64,000 nucleotides of DNA from Martinezella lusitana (GCF_014207095.1 NZ_JACHBG010000015.1:1-64000), one strand, 5' to 3'; shown: positions 1 through 9,463, counted from the first letter of the stretch. Program-made: numbers and translations. The notes: generated by a model from the letters alone, not told the origin.

Positions 1-138
1 ATCGGCCGCGATGTGGAAAGCCAGGTGCTGGCCCGCGCCATTCATGCGCATATCCATTTCCGCACCTTCCTCAACGGCAACCGCACCGTCGTCTTTCCGG
101 CAAGCCCAGGCTCCTACGCTTCCGAGCGGATGGGGTAA
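1..138 (+). CDS. C-terminal end of an unidentified protein (partial)
   Basis: Frame 1 is open from the window edge and closes with TAA at 136-138, giving the last 45 residues of a protein that ends ASERMG. The codon use is high-GC and rhizobial in character, like the next gene. No family motif can be recognised in so short a tail, so no function is proposed. The start and most of the gene lie outside the window. Confidence 0.5.
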   Translation: MGRDVESQVLARAIHAHIHFRTFLNGNRTVVFPASPGSYASERMG

Positions 139-223
139 GGCGCAGCCGCCATCCCTTTTCTTTTCGCTTCGAAGCCCGATTTGATATTGCTGATATCGAA
201 TCGGGCCAGGGCAAGGAAAAGAC

Positions 224-775
224 ATGTCATTCTATCGTGACGGAACGCTGCTGCTGACGGCGCTTCTTTTGGGTGCTCCAGCGGTGCACGCCGCGACGGC
301 CGAGCAGGATCCCAGGAAGATCGATCTTGCCAAGCTGATCGAATGCACGACCTACGACGTGCCCAGCTACAATGAATTCGGCATGTGGCTGACCGGGCCT
401 GAAAGCGCCGCCGCCATGAAACAATTCGGCATCACCGAGCTGCCGTCGAACAATCCTCTTCTGAGGGAATTCCAGCTGGCCGCACCGGTCCGCGTCTTCG
501 GGCGCGAAACGAGCCGGATCGCCTTTGCCTCCTCCGGCCCGCTGGCGGTACTCGACGAAGCCGATCCACATGCGCTTGCCAAGGCGCTCGGCGTGACGGC
601 GACGGTCGACCAACCGAACAAGTTCCTCGGTGCCAAGGAAATCCTGTCGAACCGGGAGCAGCTCGAAAACTCCGATACCGTTCTCCACACGGTCATCTCC
701 CTCAACGTCTCCACAGACGACAGCCATCCCGGCAAGACGCTAGCCGGCTGCAGTTATGCGATCGAAGTCGAATAG
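224..775 (+). CDS. Hypothetical secreted protein, 183 aa
   Basis: The first 23 residues form a typical Sec signal peptide: a short basic start, a leucine-rich core, then A-V-H-A before a likely cut. A purine-rich AAGGAAAAGAC stretch precedes the ATG. The mature part is about 160 residues, with two cysteines (C41 and C176) that could form one disulphide in the periplasm. I do not recognise the family. It stands alone, followed by about 210 bases without a gene, so context says little about its role. Confidence 0.7.
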   Translation: MSFYRDGTLLLTALLLGAPAVHAATAEQDPRKIDLAKLIECTTYDVPSYNEFGMWLTGPESAAAMKQFGITELPSNNPLLREFQLAAPVRVFGRETSRIAFASSGPLAVLDEADPHALAKALGVTATVDQPNKFLGAKEILSNREQLENSDTVLHTVISLNVSTDDSHPGKTLAGCSYAIEVE

Positions 776-985
776 CTGCAGCCGGGAGCGGGACGGCGAT
801 GCTAACCAACGTTTTCGCTGGAGGCTCGGCTTTCATCCTCTGATTTAGATGCGGATTCGTACTTCAGGTGCACCGGACGTAAAATCATAGCGACCTAGCC
901 GCGTGCGATCTGCGGCCTATCTTCTCCCAAATTGCGCAGCGACCCTATCTGTTTTGGGTAATTTTCTTTAGAGTGGAATGGTTTA

Positions 986-3946
986 GTGTCGACGCAAGTG
1001 AACCATCCGGGGGATGCAATGGCCGACGCCACGCTCGTAAATCGTATGCAACTGCCAAGACCGGACATAACGCCGGAGGACGCGGCCGAAATTCTGCAGA
1101 CGCATTACGGCCTGAGCGGAACCTTGACCGAGCTCGGCAGCCAACAGGACCGCAATTATCGCATCGACGCAGGCGACAACGCCTATGTGTTGAAGATCTG
1201 CCGCGCCGAGTATGAGCTGATCGAGCTTGAGGCACAGAACGCCGCCATCCGCCACCTGCATGCAAAGCCGGATGCGCCGCGCATACCCGAGGTCGTGCCG
1301 TCCCTGAGCGGTCGTGATATCCTCACCATCACCATCCGCGAACAGGACTATCTCATTCGGCTGCTCGGCTTTCTTCCCGGCCGGACGCTGACGCAGCGCA
1401 AGCATCTGCCGCCGGCTGCGGCCGCCGGTCTTGGCGCGCTTTCTGCCCGGCTTGCCCGAGACCTTGCCGATTTCGACCATCCTGGCCTGCATCGCAACCT
1501 GCAATGGGATCTGCGCAGAGCCGGCCCGGTCGCCGTGCAGCTGCTGTCGACCATAACAGACCATGAGGCGCGCGACCGCATCGCCAAGGCGATGGTGGCC
1601 GCCGTCAAGCGCATCCAGCCGCTCGCAAGCACCTTGCGCGTGCAGCCCGTGCACCACGACGTCACCGACGATAACGTCGTCAGCCATCCCGATGCCCACG
1701 GGCAGCAGGTGCCTGATGGTGTGATCGATTTCGGCGATATCATCCAGGGCTGGCTGGTGGGCGACCTCGCCGTCACTTGCGCCTCGCTGCTGCATCACGC
1801 GGATGGCAACCCCTTCTACATCCTTCCGGCGATCAAGGCCTATCATGCCGTCTATCCGCTGGAAGAGGCCGAAGCCAAGGCATTGTGGCCGTTGATCGTC
1901 GCGCGAGCGGTCATCCTGGCCGCGAGCAGCGAGCAGCAGCTCGCCATCGACCCCGACAACGAATATGTGCGCGGCAATCTCGATTTCGAGCGACAGATCT
2001 TCGATGTCGCGACCGGCGCGCAGCCGGATGTGATGGAAGCGGCAATCCTGCGGACGATCGGCTTCGACGTCGCCCCAATCGTAACGGACGGTTGGGCGCC
2101 GCTTCTGCCCGACATCGATCAGCAACAGGTCGCCGCCGTCGATCTTTCCACGACGGGACCCGATTTCGTCGACGGCAACTGGCAGAAGCCCGACATGGAT
2201 TGGCGGCTGCTCGCACAGGCAGCCATCGCCTCCGGTGCCGCGGCAACCCGCTACGGCGAATTCCGCTTGTCTCTCGCCACGCCGCTGAGCATGGCGGCGC
2301 CGCAGAATTTCGCCTTGCACAACGATGTGTGCCTGCCGTCCGGCTCGGCCGTCACTGCTCCTTTTGCCGGGCTTCTCCAGCAGCAGGGGCAGCATCTCGT
2401 CCTGGTGGGCGAGGAGATCAGCCTACATCTCGATGGTCTGGAAAGTGGGCTCGAAGATGGCGCGGCGGTAGAACAGGGCGCCACGATCGGCACGGTGGGC
2501 AGCGAGGGATCGGCAATCGGCGGCTTGCGCATTCAGCTCTGCCGCGTGCCGGGCCTCGTGCCGCCGCTCTTTGCGACGGCGGATCAGGCGGACGGATGGT
2601 CGGCCATCTGCCCTTCACCTGCGGCCCTTCTCAACGCCAACTGCGAGGCGCGGCGGACGGATGCCTCCACGCTGCTTTCCCTGCGCCATGCGCGCTTCGC
2701 CAAGCCGCAGAAGCACTATTACGAGATGCCGCCGCAGATCGAGCGCGGATGGCGCGAATTTCTGTTCGACATGCAGGGGCGATGCTACCTCGACATGGTC
2801 AACAACGTCACCATGCTGGGCCACGCCCATCCGCGGCTGACGGCGGCCGTCGCGCATCAATGGTCGTTGCTCAACACCAATTCCCGTTTCCATTATTCTG
2901 TGGTCGCGGAGTTTTCGGAACAGCTCGCCATGCTGGCGCCTGATGGACTCGACAGCGTCTTTCTCGTCAATAGCGGCTCGGAGGCCAACGATCTCGCCAT
3001 CCGCCTTGCCTGGGCGCATACGGGCAAAAGGAACATGCTCTGCCTGCTGGAGGCATATCACGGCTGGACGGTCGCGAGCGACGCGGTTTCGACCTCGATT
3101 GCCGACAACCCGCAGGCACTGACGACGCGCCCCGACTGGGTCCATCCGGTCATTTCGCCCAATACCTACCGCGGCCCATTCCGTGGTCCCGATTCGGCAG
3201 CCGATTACCTGGTTGATGTCCAGGAGAAGTTGCAGGCGATCGATGGGAAAGGCGATGGCATCGCGGGTTTCATCGCAGAGCCGGTCTACGGCAATGCCGG
3301 CGGCATCACCCTGCCCCACGGCTATCTGGCCGGCGCATTCGATGCCGTGCGCCAGCGCGGCGGCCTCTGCATCGCCGACGAGGTGCAGGTGGGCTACGGC
3401 CGGCTCGGCGAACACTTCTGGGGTTTCGAGACGCAGGGTGTTGTGCCCGACATCATCACCGTCGCCAAAGGAATGGGCAACGGCCATCCGCTCGGCGCCG
3501 TCATCACCCGCCGCGAGATCGCCGAATCGCTCGAACGGGAAGGCTATTTCTTCTCGTCGGCCGGTGGCAGCCCGGTGAGCTGTGTGGTCGGCCTCACGGT
3601 TCTCGACGTCATCAAGGACGAGAATCTGCAGGACAATGCCCGCGTGGTCGGCGATCGGTTGAAGGCCGGATTGATTGCCCTGATGGATCGCTTCCCGCTG
3701 ATCGGCGCGGTGCACGGCACGGGTCTCTATCTCGGCGTGGAATTCGTCCGCGACCGCGAGGCATTGACGCCGGCCACCGAGGAAACGGCCGCAATCTGCG
3801 AGCGCCTGCTCGATCTCGGGGTCATCATGCAGCCGACTGGCGATCACTTGAACGTGTTGAAAATAAAGCCGCCGCTCTGCCTTGCGCCCGAGAGCGCCGA
3901 TTTCTTCGTGGAAGCCCTGGAAAAGGTGCTTGCGGACGGATTCTGA
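986..3946 (+). CDS. Kinase / M23-like / class III aminotransferase fusion protein, 986 aa
   Basis: Three domains are visible. Residues about 30-340 form an APH/choline-kinase fold with HHDVTDDN near 222 and the DFGD metal-binding motif near 247. Residues about 430-540 resemble an M23 (LytM) barrel, but the usual metal-binding histidine motif is replaced by LRIQL near 514-518, so it is probably not a peptidase. Residues about 570-985 are a class III PLP enzyme with the Schiff-base lysine at K828 in TVAKGMGNG. In known families, the human relatives of the two ends are hydroxylysine kinase and the phospho-lyases acting on phosphohydroxylysine or phosphoethanolamine. I infer that this protein phosphorylates an amino alcohol and then eliminates phosphate and ammonia. 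The start is GTG at 986; an in-frame ATG at 1019 is an alternative. No operon partner is seen. Confidence 0.85.
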   Translation: MSTQVNHPGDAMADATLVNRMQLPRPDITPEDAAEILQTHYGLSGTLTELGSQQDRNYRIDAGDNAYVLKICRAEYELIELEAQNAAIRHLHAKPDAPRIPEVVPSLSGRDILTITIREQDYLIRLLGFLPGRTLTQRKHLPPAAAAGLGALSARLARDLADFDHPGLHRNLQWDLRRAGPVAVQLLSTITDHEARDRIAKAMVAAVKRIQPLASTLRVQPVHHDVTDDNVVSHPDAHGQQVPDGVIDFGDIIQGWLVGDLAVTCASLLHHADGNPFYILPAIKAYHAVYPLEEAEAKALWPLIVARAVILAASSEQQLAIDPDNEYVRGNLDFERQIFDVATGAQPDVMEAAILRTIGFDVAPIVTDGWAPLLPDIDQQQVAAVDLSTTGPDFVDGNWQKPDMDWRLLAQAAIASGAAATRYGEFRLSLATPLSMAAPQNFALHNDVCLPSGSAVTAPFAGLLQQQGQHLVLVGEEISLHLDGLESGLEDGAAVEQGATIGTVGSEGSAIGGLRIQLCRVPGLVPPLFATADQADGWSAICPSPAALLNANCEARRTDASTLLSLRHARFAKPQKHYYEMPPQIERGWREFLFDMQGRCYLDMVNNVTMLGHAHPRLTAAVAHQWSLLNTNSRFHYSVVAEFSEQLAMLAPDGLDSVFLVNSGSEANDLAIRLAWAHTGKRNMLCLLEAYHGWTVASDAVSTSIADNPQALTTRPDWVHPVISPNTYRGPFRGPDSAADYLVDVQEKLQAIDGKGDGIAGFIAEPVYGNAGGITLPHGYLAGAFDAVRQRGGLCIADEVQVGYGRLGEHFWGFETQGVVPDIITVAKGMGNGHPLGAVITRREIAESLEREGYFFSSAGGSPVSCVVGLTVLDVIKDENLQDNARVVGDRLKAGLIALMDRFPLIGAVHGTGLYLGVEFVRDREALTPATEETAAICERLLDLGVIMQPTGDHLNVLKIKPPLCLAPESADFFVEALEKVLADGF

Positions 3947-4454
3947 TGCGCCCGCCGCACCATTAACCATTGAGGTTATTTAGCGGCGAGCGAATTTTAG
4001 TGCCGCCCGGGCATTGCCGAATCTACTCGCAGTTCCTATCTGTCTGTCGGTGTTCGGCAAGCCGTTGCGACACGGGAAATAGCAGGGAAGTGGACGACAA
4101 CCTTCCTCGTATTTAACCAGGAACGGAATTTTATTTTACCGATCGCCGACATTTTGACATCTTTAGGAATATGTTTCTGGGGATGAAATTGTTATTGTCC
4201 ACTAATATAATAGACAATAACACACTATCCGCCGAGCTCCTTTCCGGAGCCCCATCAAGTGCAACGCCAACTAGGGACACGACATGCTGAATACTAAAGT
4301 CATCGCTTCGATCCTTGGGCGGTCTGTGCTTGGCAATGACCGCTCGGGCACGCTCTCCCGCCCGTGCTGTCGAATGTGACGTTCGTCCTCTTACCGGATT
4401 CAAACAGTCAATTCGCCATGTCTGCACCGATAGCGGTGCGGAGGGAGTCTATTT
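3947..4454. other. 508-base intergenic region with inverted repeats
   Basis: This stretch is more AT-rich than its surroundings. It holds a TTAACCAT octamer at 3963-3970, a long inverted repeat at 4190-4222 (listed separately), and a small GCTCC/GGAGC hairpin near 4235-4250. A 31-codon reading frame starts at ATG 4284 behind AGGGA and ends at 4379. I cannot say whether it is translated. Nothing else coding is seen. Confidence 0.4.
4190..4222. promoter_or_regulatory. Inverted repeat with 10-base arms
   Basis: The arms are TGTTATTGTC at 4190-4199 and GACAATAACA at 4213-4222, a perfect match around an AT-rich 13-base spacer. This could be an operator or an RNA hairpin in the leader of the downstream small gene. 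No regulator can be assigned from the window. Confidence 0.35.
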
Positions 4455-4649
4455 ATGAAGAAGCAAGTTATCGAATACGCCGGCATTCCCGTCGGCATCG
4501 TCGTTCCTGATCAGGATCGGCTCAAGTTTATCGCTGTGAAGTATCACGTCCATGATCTGGACGAGCAGCGTTTCAGAAACGCGGACGAAGTGAAGCTTGC
4601 GATCCGCGATCTTCTTTCACGGCAGCAGGCACAACCGATCCATGTTTGA
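4455..4649 (+). CDS. Small hypothetical protein, 64 aa
   Basis: The frame starts with ATG behind a strong GGAGGGAG ribosome binding site and encodes a soluble, charged protein with the pattern I-P-V-G-I-V-V-P-D-Q-D near the N-terminus and a helical C-terminal half. It has no signal peptide or membrane segment. It looks like a conserved small protein with an alpha/beta start, but I do not recognise a named family. Its stop codon lies in the loop of the hairpin at 4633-4659, which probably ends the transcript. Confidence 0.65.
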   Translation: MKKQVIEYAGIPVGIVVPDQDRLKFIAVKYHVHDLDEQRFRNADEVKLAIRDLLSRQQAQPIHV

Positions 4650-4659
4650 TGGATCGGTT
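4633..4659 (+). terminator. Hairpin at the end of the small gene
   Basis: A perfect 11-base stem (AACCGATCCAT at 4633-4643 and ATGGATCGGTT at 4649-4659) closes a five-base loop that includes part of the stop codon. There is no run of T after it, so it may be a transcript-end stabiliser or a factor-assisted terminator rather than a classic intrinsic one. Confidence 0.5.
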
Positions 4660-4925
4660 CACCTACGTTCTTACCCAATCCAGTCGCCAGCCTTCACCCT
4701 TTGATAGAATCAGGGTGGGGGCTTTTTCTTTGGCAAAGCCCTCACGTAAATTCGTCGGTCTTCTACGCTCACGCCATTCCATCTCGGCGCCTGGCGCCGC
4801 AGTGTCAAACTATCGCGTTCTGCCATAACGGCACTCTCCTCGAACAAACCCGTCTTGTCTTTTGAATCTCTTTGCGGTCCTATCGCCATGACGACCTCGC
4901 GTTGCAAACGGCGAAGGATTTTTCA

Positions 4926-5927
4926 TTGGCTGCCCATCTCAACCTCCTGACCGATGTCGAAGGCGTCGCCGTCGGTCACTCCACCGATCTTGCGCTCGGC
5001 TCGGGCGTTACCGTCATCGTCTTCGATGAGCCGGCGGTTGCATCCGGCACCGTTCTCGGCGGCGCGCCCGGTGGACGGGACACAGCATTGCTGGATCCCG
5101 CAATGACGGTCGGCACGGTGGATGCTCTCGTGCTTTCGGGCGGATCGGCCTTCGGGCTCGACGCCGCGGGCGGCGTGCAGGCAGGCTTACGGGAGATCGG
5201 TCGCGGCCTCAAGGTCGGCGATGCGCTGGTACCGATCGTGCCGCAGGCTATCCTCTTCGATCTCATCAACGGCGGCAACAAGGATTGGGGGCTGCACTCG
5301 CCCTATCGCGATCTCGGCTATGCCGCCTTCAAAGCGGCGAGCAAGGGCTCCTTCGCGCTCGGCACGACCGGAGCCGGCACAGGCGCGACGACTGCGACAG
5401 TGAAAGGCGGCCTCGGCTCGGCAAGTGCGGTCAGCAGCAAGGGATATAGGATCGCTGCCATCGTCGCCGTCAATGCCCTCGGCTCCGCCACCATCGGCGA
5501 CGGGCCACATTTCTGGGCGGCTCCTTTCGAGGAGAGTGGCGAGTTTGGCGGCCTCGGCATGCCGCAAGCCATCGATTCGCGCCTGCGACTGAAGGGCACG
5601 AACATCACCGCCACAACCATCGGTGCCGTCGTCACCGACGCGCAGCTGACCAAGGCCGAAGCGCATCGGCTGTCCATCTGCGCTCACGATGGCCTAGCCC
5701 GGGCGCTTTTGCCGACGCACCTGCCGCTCGACGGCGACACCGTCTTTGCCGCCTCCACTGCCAAGCACCCCCGCGAGGACATGCCGAGCTTCATAGAACT
5801 CTGCCATCTGGCGACCATCGTCATGGCGCGCGCCATCGCCCGCGGCGTCTACGAAGCAACGGCGCTGCCGATCGAGGGGGCACAAGCCGCATGGCGGGAT
5901 CGATTCAGCGGATTTTCAAGGCCCTGA
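4926..5927 (+). CDS. P1 family peptidase (DmpA/S58-like), 333 aa
   Basis: The protein matches the self-processing P1 aminopeptidase family. It has VGHSTDLALGSGVTV near the N-terminus, the glycine-rich LSGGSAFGLDAAGG block, and the conserved TTIGAVVTDAQLTKAEAHRL stretch that in the family carries the nucleophile released by self-cleavage, followed by AHDGLARA. Members remove N-terminal amino acids from small peptides or amides, sometimes D-residues. I chose TTG 4926 because GAAGGA lies seven bases upstream. The frame is open back to a TTG at 4872 but that start has no good ribosome site. The gene lies just before a peptide-type ABC importer and an amidase, so a role in peptide or amide scavenging is likely. 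Confidence 0.8.
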   Translation: MAAHLNLLTDVEGVAVGHSTDLALGSGVTVIVFDEPAVASGTVLGGAPGGRDTALLDPAMTVGTVDALVLSGGSAFGLDAAGGVQAGLREIGRGLKVGDALVPIVPQAILFDLINGGNKDWGLHSPYRDLGYAAFKAASKGSFALGTTGAGTGATTATVKGGLGSASAVSSKGYRIAAIVAVNALGSATIGDGPHFWAAPFEESGEFGGLGMPQAIDSRLRLKGTNITATTIGAVVTDAQLTKAEAHRLSICAHDGLARALLPTHLPLDGDTVFAASTAKHPREDMPSFIELCHLATIVMARAIARGVYEATALPIEGAQAAWRDRFSGFSRP

Positions 5928-6028
5928 TCGCATATGCACAAATATTCAGAATTGTGTGCGACTGCGAGATGACACTATCGTGAAAAACACCGCGTGCCGG
6001 AGGTAAGCGGCAAAGCAAGGGAACAAGG

Positions 6029-7558
6029 ATGACGAAATTTTCACGCCCGAACCTTGGCGATATCGCACGCAGGCTTGCCTTTGGTGCCGCGCTTTCGACC
6101 GTCCTGCTCATGATGGGCCTGACACAGGCGCAAGCCGCAAAGACGACGCTCAATCTCGGCATGAGCGTCGAACCCACAGGCCTAGATCCCACGATCGCCG
6201 CGCCGGTAGCAATCGGCCAAGTGACCTGGCAGAACATCTTCGAAGGACTGGTTGCCATCGACGAAAGCGGCAAGATCGTGCCGCAGCTTGCCAAGAGCTG
6301 GGAAATTTCGCCCGATGGCCTCACCTATACGTTCAAGCTGCAAAGCGGCGTGAAATTCCACGATGGCCAGGCCTTCGATTCCGCCGCCGCCAAGTTCACG
6401 CTCGATCGCGCCCGCGGCGCCGATTCCGTCAATCCGCAGAAGCGCTTCTTTGCGGCCATCGCCTCGATCGACACGCCAGATGCCGAAACGCTTGTCCTGC
6501 ATCTTTCCTCACCGACCGGCAGCCTGCTCTATTGGCTCGGCTGGCCGAGCTCCGTCATGGTCGGGCCGAAATCCTCCGCCAACGACAAGACGACTCCCGT
6601 CGGCACCGGCCCGTTCAAGTTCTCCGTCTGGGCCAAGGGCGACCATGTCGACCTGTTGAAGAACCCGGATTATTGGAACAAGTCGGTCGACGTGAAGCTT
6701 GAGAAGGTAACCTTCCGCTTCATTTCCGATCCGCAGGCAGAGGCAGCGGCGCTCAAGGCCGGCGATGTCGACGCTTTTCCGGAGTTCGCGGCGCCTGAAC
6801 TCATGAATTCCTTCGAGGGCGATGCAAGGCTCACGACCAAGATCGGCAATACCGAGCTCAAGGTCGTGGCCGGCATGAACAACACCCGCAAACCCTTCGA
6901 CGACAAGCGCGTGCGTCAGGCCCTGATGATGGCGCTCGATCGCAAGACGATCATCGAGGGCGCGTGGTCCGGCCTCGGGACTGCCATCGGCAGCCACTAC
7001 ACGCCGAACGATCCCGGCTACAAAGATCTGACCGGCACGCTACCCTACGATGCCGCCAAGGCGAAGGCACTGCTTGCCGAAGCCGGCTATCCAAATGGTT
7101 TCACCTTCACCATCAAGACGCCGCAGATGGCATATGCGCCGCGCAGCGCCCAGGTGATGCAGGCGATGTTTGCCGATATCGGCGTGACGATGAATATCGA
7201 GCCGACGGAATTCCCGGCCAAGTGGGTGCAGGACGTGTTTACCGGCCGCAACTACGACATGACCATCGTCGCCCATGCCGAGCCGATGGATATAGATATC
7301 TATTCGCGCGACCCCTATTACTTCAACTACAAGAATTCTGCCTTCAACGAGCTGATCAAGAAGATCCAGCTCACCGCCGACGTATCCGAGCAGAACAAGC
7401 TCTATGGTGAGGCGCAGAGCATTCTTGCCGAGGATGTGCCCGCTCTCTTCCTCTTCGTCATGCCGAAGCTCGGTGTCTGGGACAAGAAGCTCAGGGGTCT
7501 TTGGGAGAACGAGCCTATCCCCTCGAACGTGCTGACCAACGTATCCTGGGAGGATTGA
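6029..7558 (+). CDS. Peptide-type ABC transporter substrate-binding protein, 509 aa
   Basis: This is a periplasmic binding protein of the SBP_bac_5 (oligopeptide/dipeptide/nickel) family. Residues 1-37 form a signal peptide ending near AQAAK. The family signature follows: L-N-L-G-M-S-V-E-P-T-G-L-D-P, then the Q-N-I-F-E-G-L-V block and L-A-K-S-W-E-I-S. The usual length for the family is 500-540 residues. It heads an operon with two permeases and an amidase. Its ligand is probably a peptide or amide, inferred from the adjacent P1 peptidase and amidase. A strong hairpin follows the stop and may protect this part of the message. Confidence 0.9.
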   Translation: MTKFSRPNLGDIARRLAFGAALSTVLLMMGLTQAQAAKTTLNLGMSVEPTGLDPTIAAPVAIGQVTWQNIFEGLVAIDESGKIVPQLAKSWEISPDGLTYTFKLQSGVKFHDGQAFDSAAAKFTLDRARGADSVNPQKRFFAAIASIDTPDAETLVLHLSSPTGSLLYWLGWPSSVMVGPKSSANDKTTPVGTGPFKFSVWAKGDHVDLLKNPDYWNKSVDVKLEKVTFRFISDPQAEAAALKAGDVDAFPEFAAPELMNSFEGDARLTTKIGNTELKVVAGMNNTRKPFDDKRVRQALMMALDRKTIIEGAWSGLGTAIGSHYTPNDPGYKDLTGTLPYDAAKAKALLAEAGYPNGFTFTIKTPQMAYAPRSAQVMQAMFADIGVTMNIEPTEFPAKWVQDVFTGRNYDMTIVAHAEPMDIDIYSRDPYYFNYKNSAFNELIKKIQLTADVSEQNKLYGEAQSILAEDVPALFLFVMPKLGVWDKKLRGLWENEPIPSNVLTNVSWED

Positions 7559-7578
7559 TCGCTTCTGCGCGATAATGC

Positions 7579-7605
7579 CGGCGGGCGGCCCCAAGCCGCC
7601 CGCCG
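7579..7605 (+). repeat. GC-rich hairpin between binding protein and permease genes
   Basis: An 11-base perfect stem (7579-7589 with 7595-7605) encloses the loop CCCAA. It lies 20 bases after the binding-protein stop and has no T-run. In binding-protein operons such hairpins usually stabilise the upstream message or attenuate read-through, giving more binding protein than permease. That role is inferred here. Confidence 0.55.
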
Positions 7606-7646
7606 TCGAGGTTCACGAAGCCGGCACGACCGGCCATGGACATGCT

Positions 7647-8600
7647 ATGATCGTATTGCTCACCCGCCGGATTTTCGGACTGATCCTGACGTTGCTCGCG
7701 GTCTCGCTGCTGGTCTTTGCCGTTATGGCGCTGCTACCGGGCGATCCGGCTGCGATCACGCTCGGCACCTCCGCGACACCGGAAACGCTGGCAGCCCTTC
7801 GGCATGATATGGGCCTCGATCAGCCGCTGATCATCCGCTACGGCCAGTGGCTTGCCGGCGCGCTGACAGGTGATCTCGGCAAATCCTATACTTACGGCGT
7901 GCCGGTTGCGGATCTCATCGTCGAGCGGCTTGCCGTCACCCTGCCGCTTGCCGCCCTTGCCATTCTGCTGTCTGTTCTTATCGCCGTGCCCCTCGGTGTC
8001 TCGGCGGCCGCCAGGCGCGGCGGCGTCTTCGATATCGCAGCGGCGCTGTTCTCGCAGATGGGCATTGCCGTGCCGGGCTTCTGGATCGGCCTCTTGCTGG
8101 TCCTTCTGTTTGCTACTTCCCTTGGCTGGATGCCGGCCGGCGGCTTTCCCGGTTGGGGCAATGGTGTGGGGCCGGCATTGAAATCGCTGGTGCTGCCCGC
8201 CGTCGCGCTTGCGCTGCCGCAGGCCGCAGTCCTGACCCGGGTCACACGCTCTGCGGTGCTCGACACGCTGCATGAAGATTTTACCCGTACGGCGACTGCC
8301 AAGGGCCTGTCGCGCAGCCGCGTGCTCTGGGGACATGTAGTGCCGAATGCGCTGGTACCCGTGCTCACCATCCTCGGGTTGCAATTCACCTTTCTGGTCG
8401 CCGGCGCGGTGTTGATCGAGAACGTCTTCACCCTGCCTGGCCTTGGCCGCCTCGCCTATCAGGCGCTCAGCCAGCGCGATGTCATCGTACTTCAGGATGT
8501 CGTGCTGTTCTTCGCCGGTCTTGTGATCATCGTGAACTTCCTGGTGGACCTTTCCTACTTCGCCGTTGATCCCCGATTGCGGGCGGGAGGCGCAAAATGA
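7647..8600 (+). CDS. ABC transporter permease, DppB/OppB type, 317 aa
   Basis: An integral inner-membrane permease of the binding-protein-dependent family. It begins R-R-I-F-G-L-I-L-T-L-L-A-V-S-L-L-V-F and contains the DppB-type L-P-G-D-P-A loop, about six membrane helices, and the EAA-type loop around T-A-T-A-K-G-L-S-R-S-R-V that contacts the ATPase. The ATG at 7647 gives a normal DppB start. The frame is open upstream to 7575, but that part would be read through the intergenic hairpin. It overlaps the next permease by ATGA, so the two are translationally coupled. Confidence 0.88.
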   Translation: MIVLLTRRIFGLILTLLAVSLLVFAVMALLPGDPAAITLGTSATPETLAALRHDMGLDQPLIIRYGQWLAGALTGDLGKSYTYGVPVADLIVERLAVTLPLAALAILLSVLIAVPLGVSAAARRGGVFDIAAALFSQMGIAVPGFWIGLLLVLLFATSLGWMPAGGFPGWGNGVGPALKSLVLPAVALALPQAAVLTRVTRSAVLDTLHEDFTRTATAKGLSRSRVLWGHVVPNALVPVLTILGLQFTFLVAGAVLIENVFTLPGLGRLAYQALSQRDVIVLQDVVLFFAGLVIIVNFLVDLSYFAVDPRLRAGGAK

Positions 8601-9463
8601 GCCTCGCCGAGAGCAAGATCGCCGCACGCCCTTATCGCTCGCGTTTTCGCTCAATGCGGCGCGCGAACCTTATGGTCGGCGCGCTGATCATCCTCGCTCT
8701 TGTCTGCATTGCCATTGTCTCGTTGTTCTGGACGCCGGTGCCACCGGCAAAAATGCAGATCACCCACAAGCTGCTGCCGCCCTTCAGCTTCGGGCTTCTC
8801 GGCACTGATCAGCTCGGCCATGACGTTCTGTCGATGCTGATGGCGGGCTGCTGGAATTCGCTGTCGATTTCCGTTTCGGCCGTCGCGATCGGCGGGACCA
8901 TCGGGACGATCATCGGCGTTGCTGCAGCTGCAGAGCGCGGCCTGTTCGAAGCGCTGGTCATGCGGGCCTGCGACGTGATCTTCGCGCTGCCTCCGATCCT
9001 CTCCGCGATGATCCTCGGCGCGTTTCTCGGCACCGGGCGCATGACGGCGATTATCGCCATCGCCGTCTTCATGGTGCCGGTCTTTGCCCGCGTGGCACTC
9101 GGCTCGGCGCTGCAGGCCTGGAGCCGGGATTATGTGCTGGCGGCGCGCGCCATCGGCAACACACAGCTTGCCATCACAATGCGCCATGTCCTGCCGAACA
9201 TCATGGGCAGCGTCATCGTTCAGGCAACCATCCAGCTCGGTCTCGCCATCCTGACCGAGGCCGGGCTTGCCTTCCTGGGTCTCAGCGTGCCGCCGCCGGC
9301 GCCGACCTGGGGCCGGATGCTGGCCGATGCGCAGACCTATTTCCACGTCGCGCCTTGGCTCGCTCTTCTGCCGGGCCTTGCCATTGCGCTTTCCGTGCTC
9401 GGCTTCAACCTGCTCGGCGACGGGCTGCGCGATCTCCTCGACCCCCGCGAGGCGACGCGCTAA
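8597..9463 (+). CDS. ABC transporter permease, DppC/OppC type, 288 aa
   Basis: The second membrane subunit of the importer. It has an N-terminal segment with a first helix near residues 25-50, the G-T-D-Q-L-G-H-D-V-L signature typical of DppC proteins, and an EAA loop at V-L-A-A-R-A-I-G-N-T. The start codon overlaps the stop of the first permease. No ATP-binding subunit follows; the next gene is an amidase. The transporter must therefore borrow its ATPase from elsewhere or have one encoded outside the window. Confidence 0.88.
   Translation: MSLAESKIAARPYRSRFRSMRRANLMVGALIILALVCIAIVSLFWTPVPPAKMQITHKLLPPFSFGLLGTDQLGHDVLSMLMAGCWNSLSISVSAVAIGGTIGTIIGVAAAAERGLFEALVMRACDVIFALPPILSAMILGAFLGTGRMTAIIAIAVFMVPVFARVALGSALQAWSRDYVLAARAIGNTQLAITMRHVLPNIMGSVIVQATIQLGLAILTEAGLAFLGLSVPPPAPTWGRMLADAQTYFHVAPWLALLPGLAIALSVLGFNLLGDGLRDLLDPREATR

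Noticed and set aside
983..2395. 470-codon antisense frame within the fusion gene
   Set aside because: It mirrors the codon structure of the strand opposite, has no ribosome site, and lacks any known motif.
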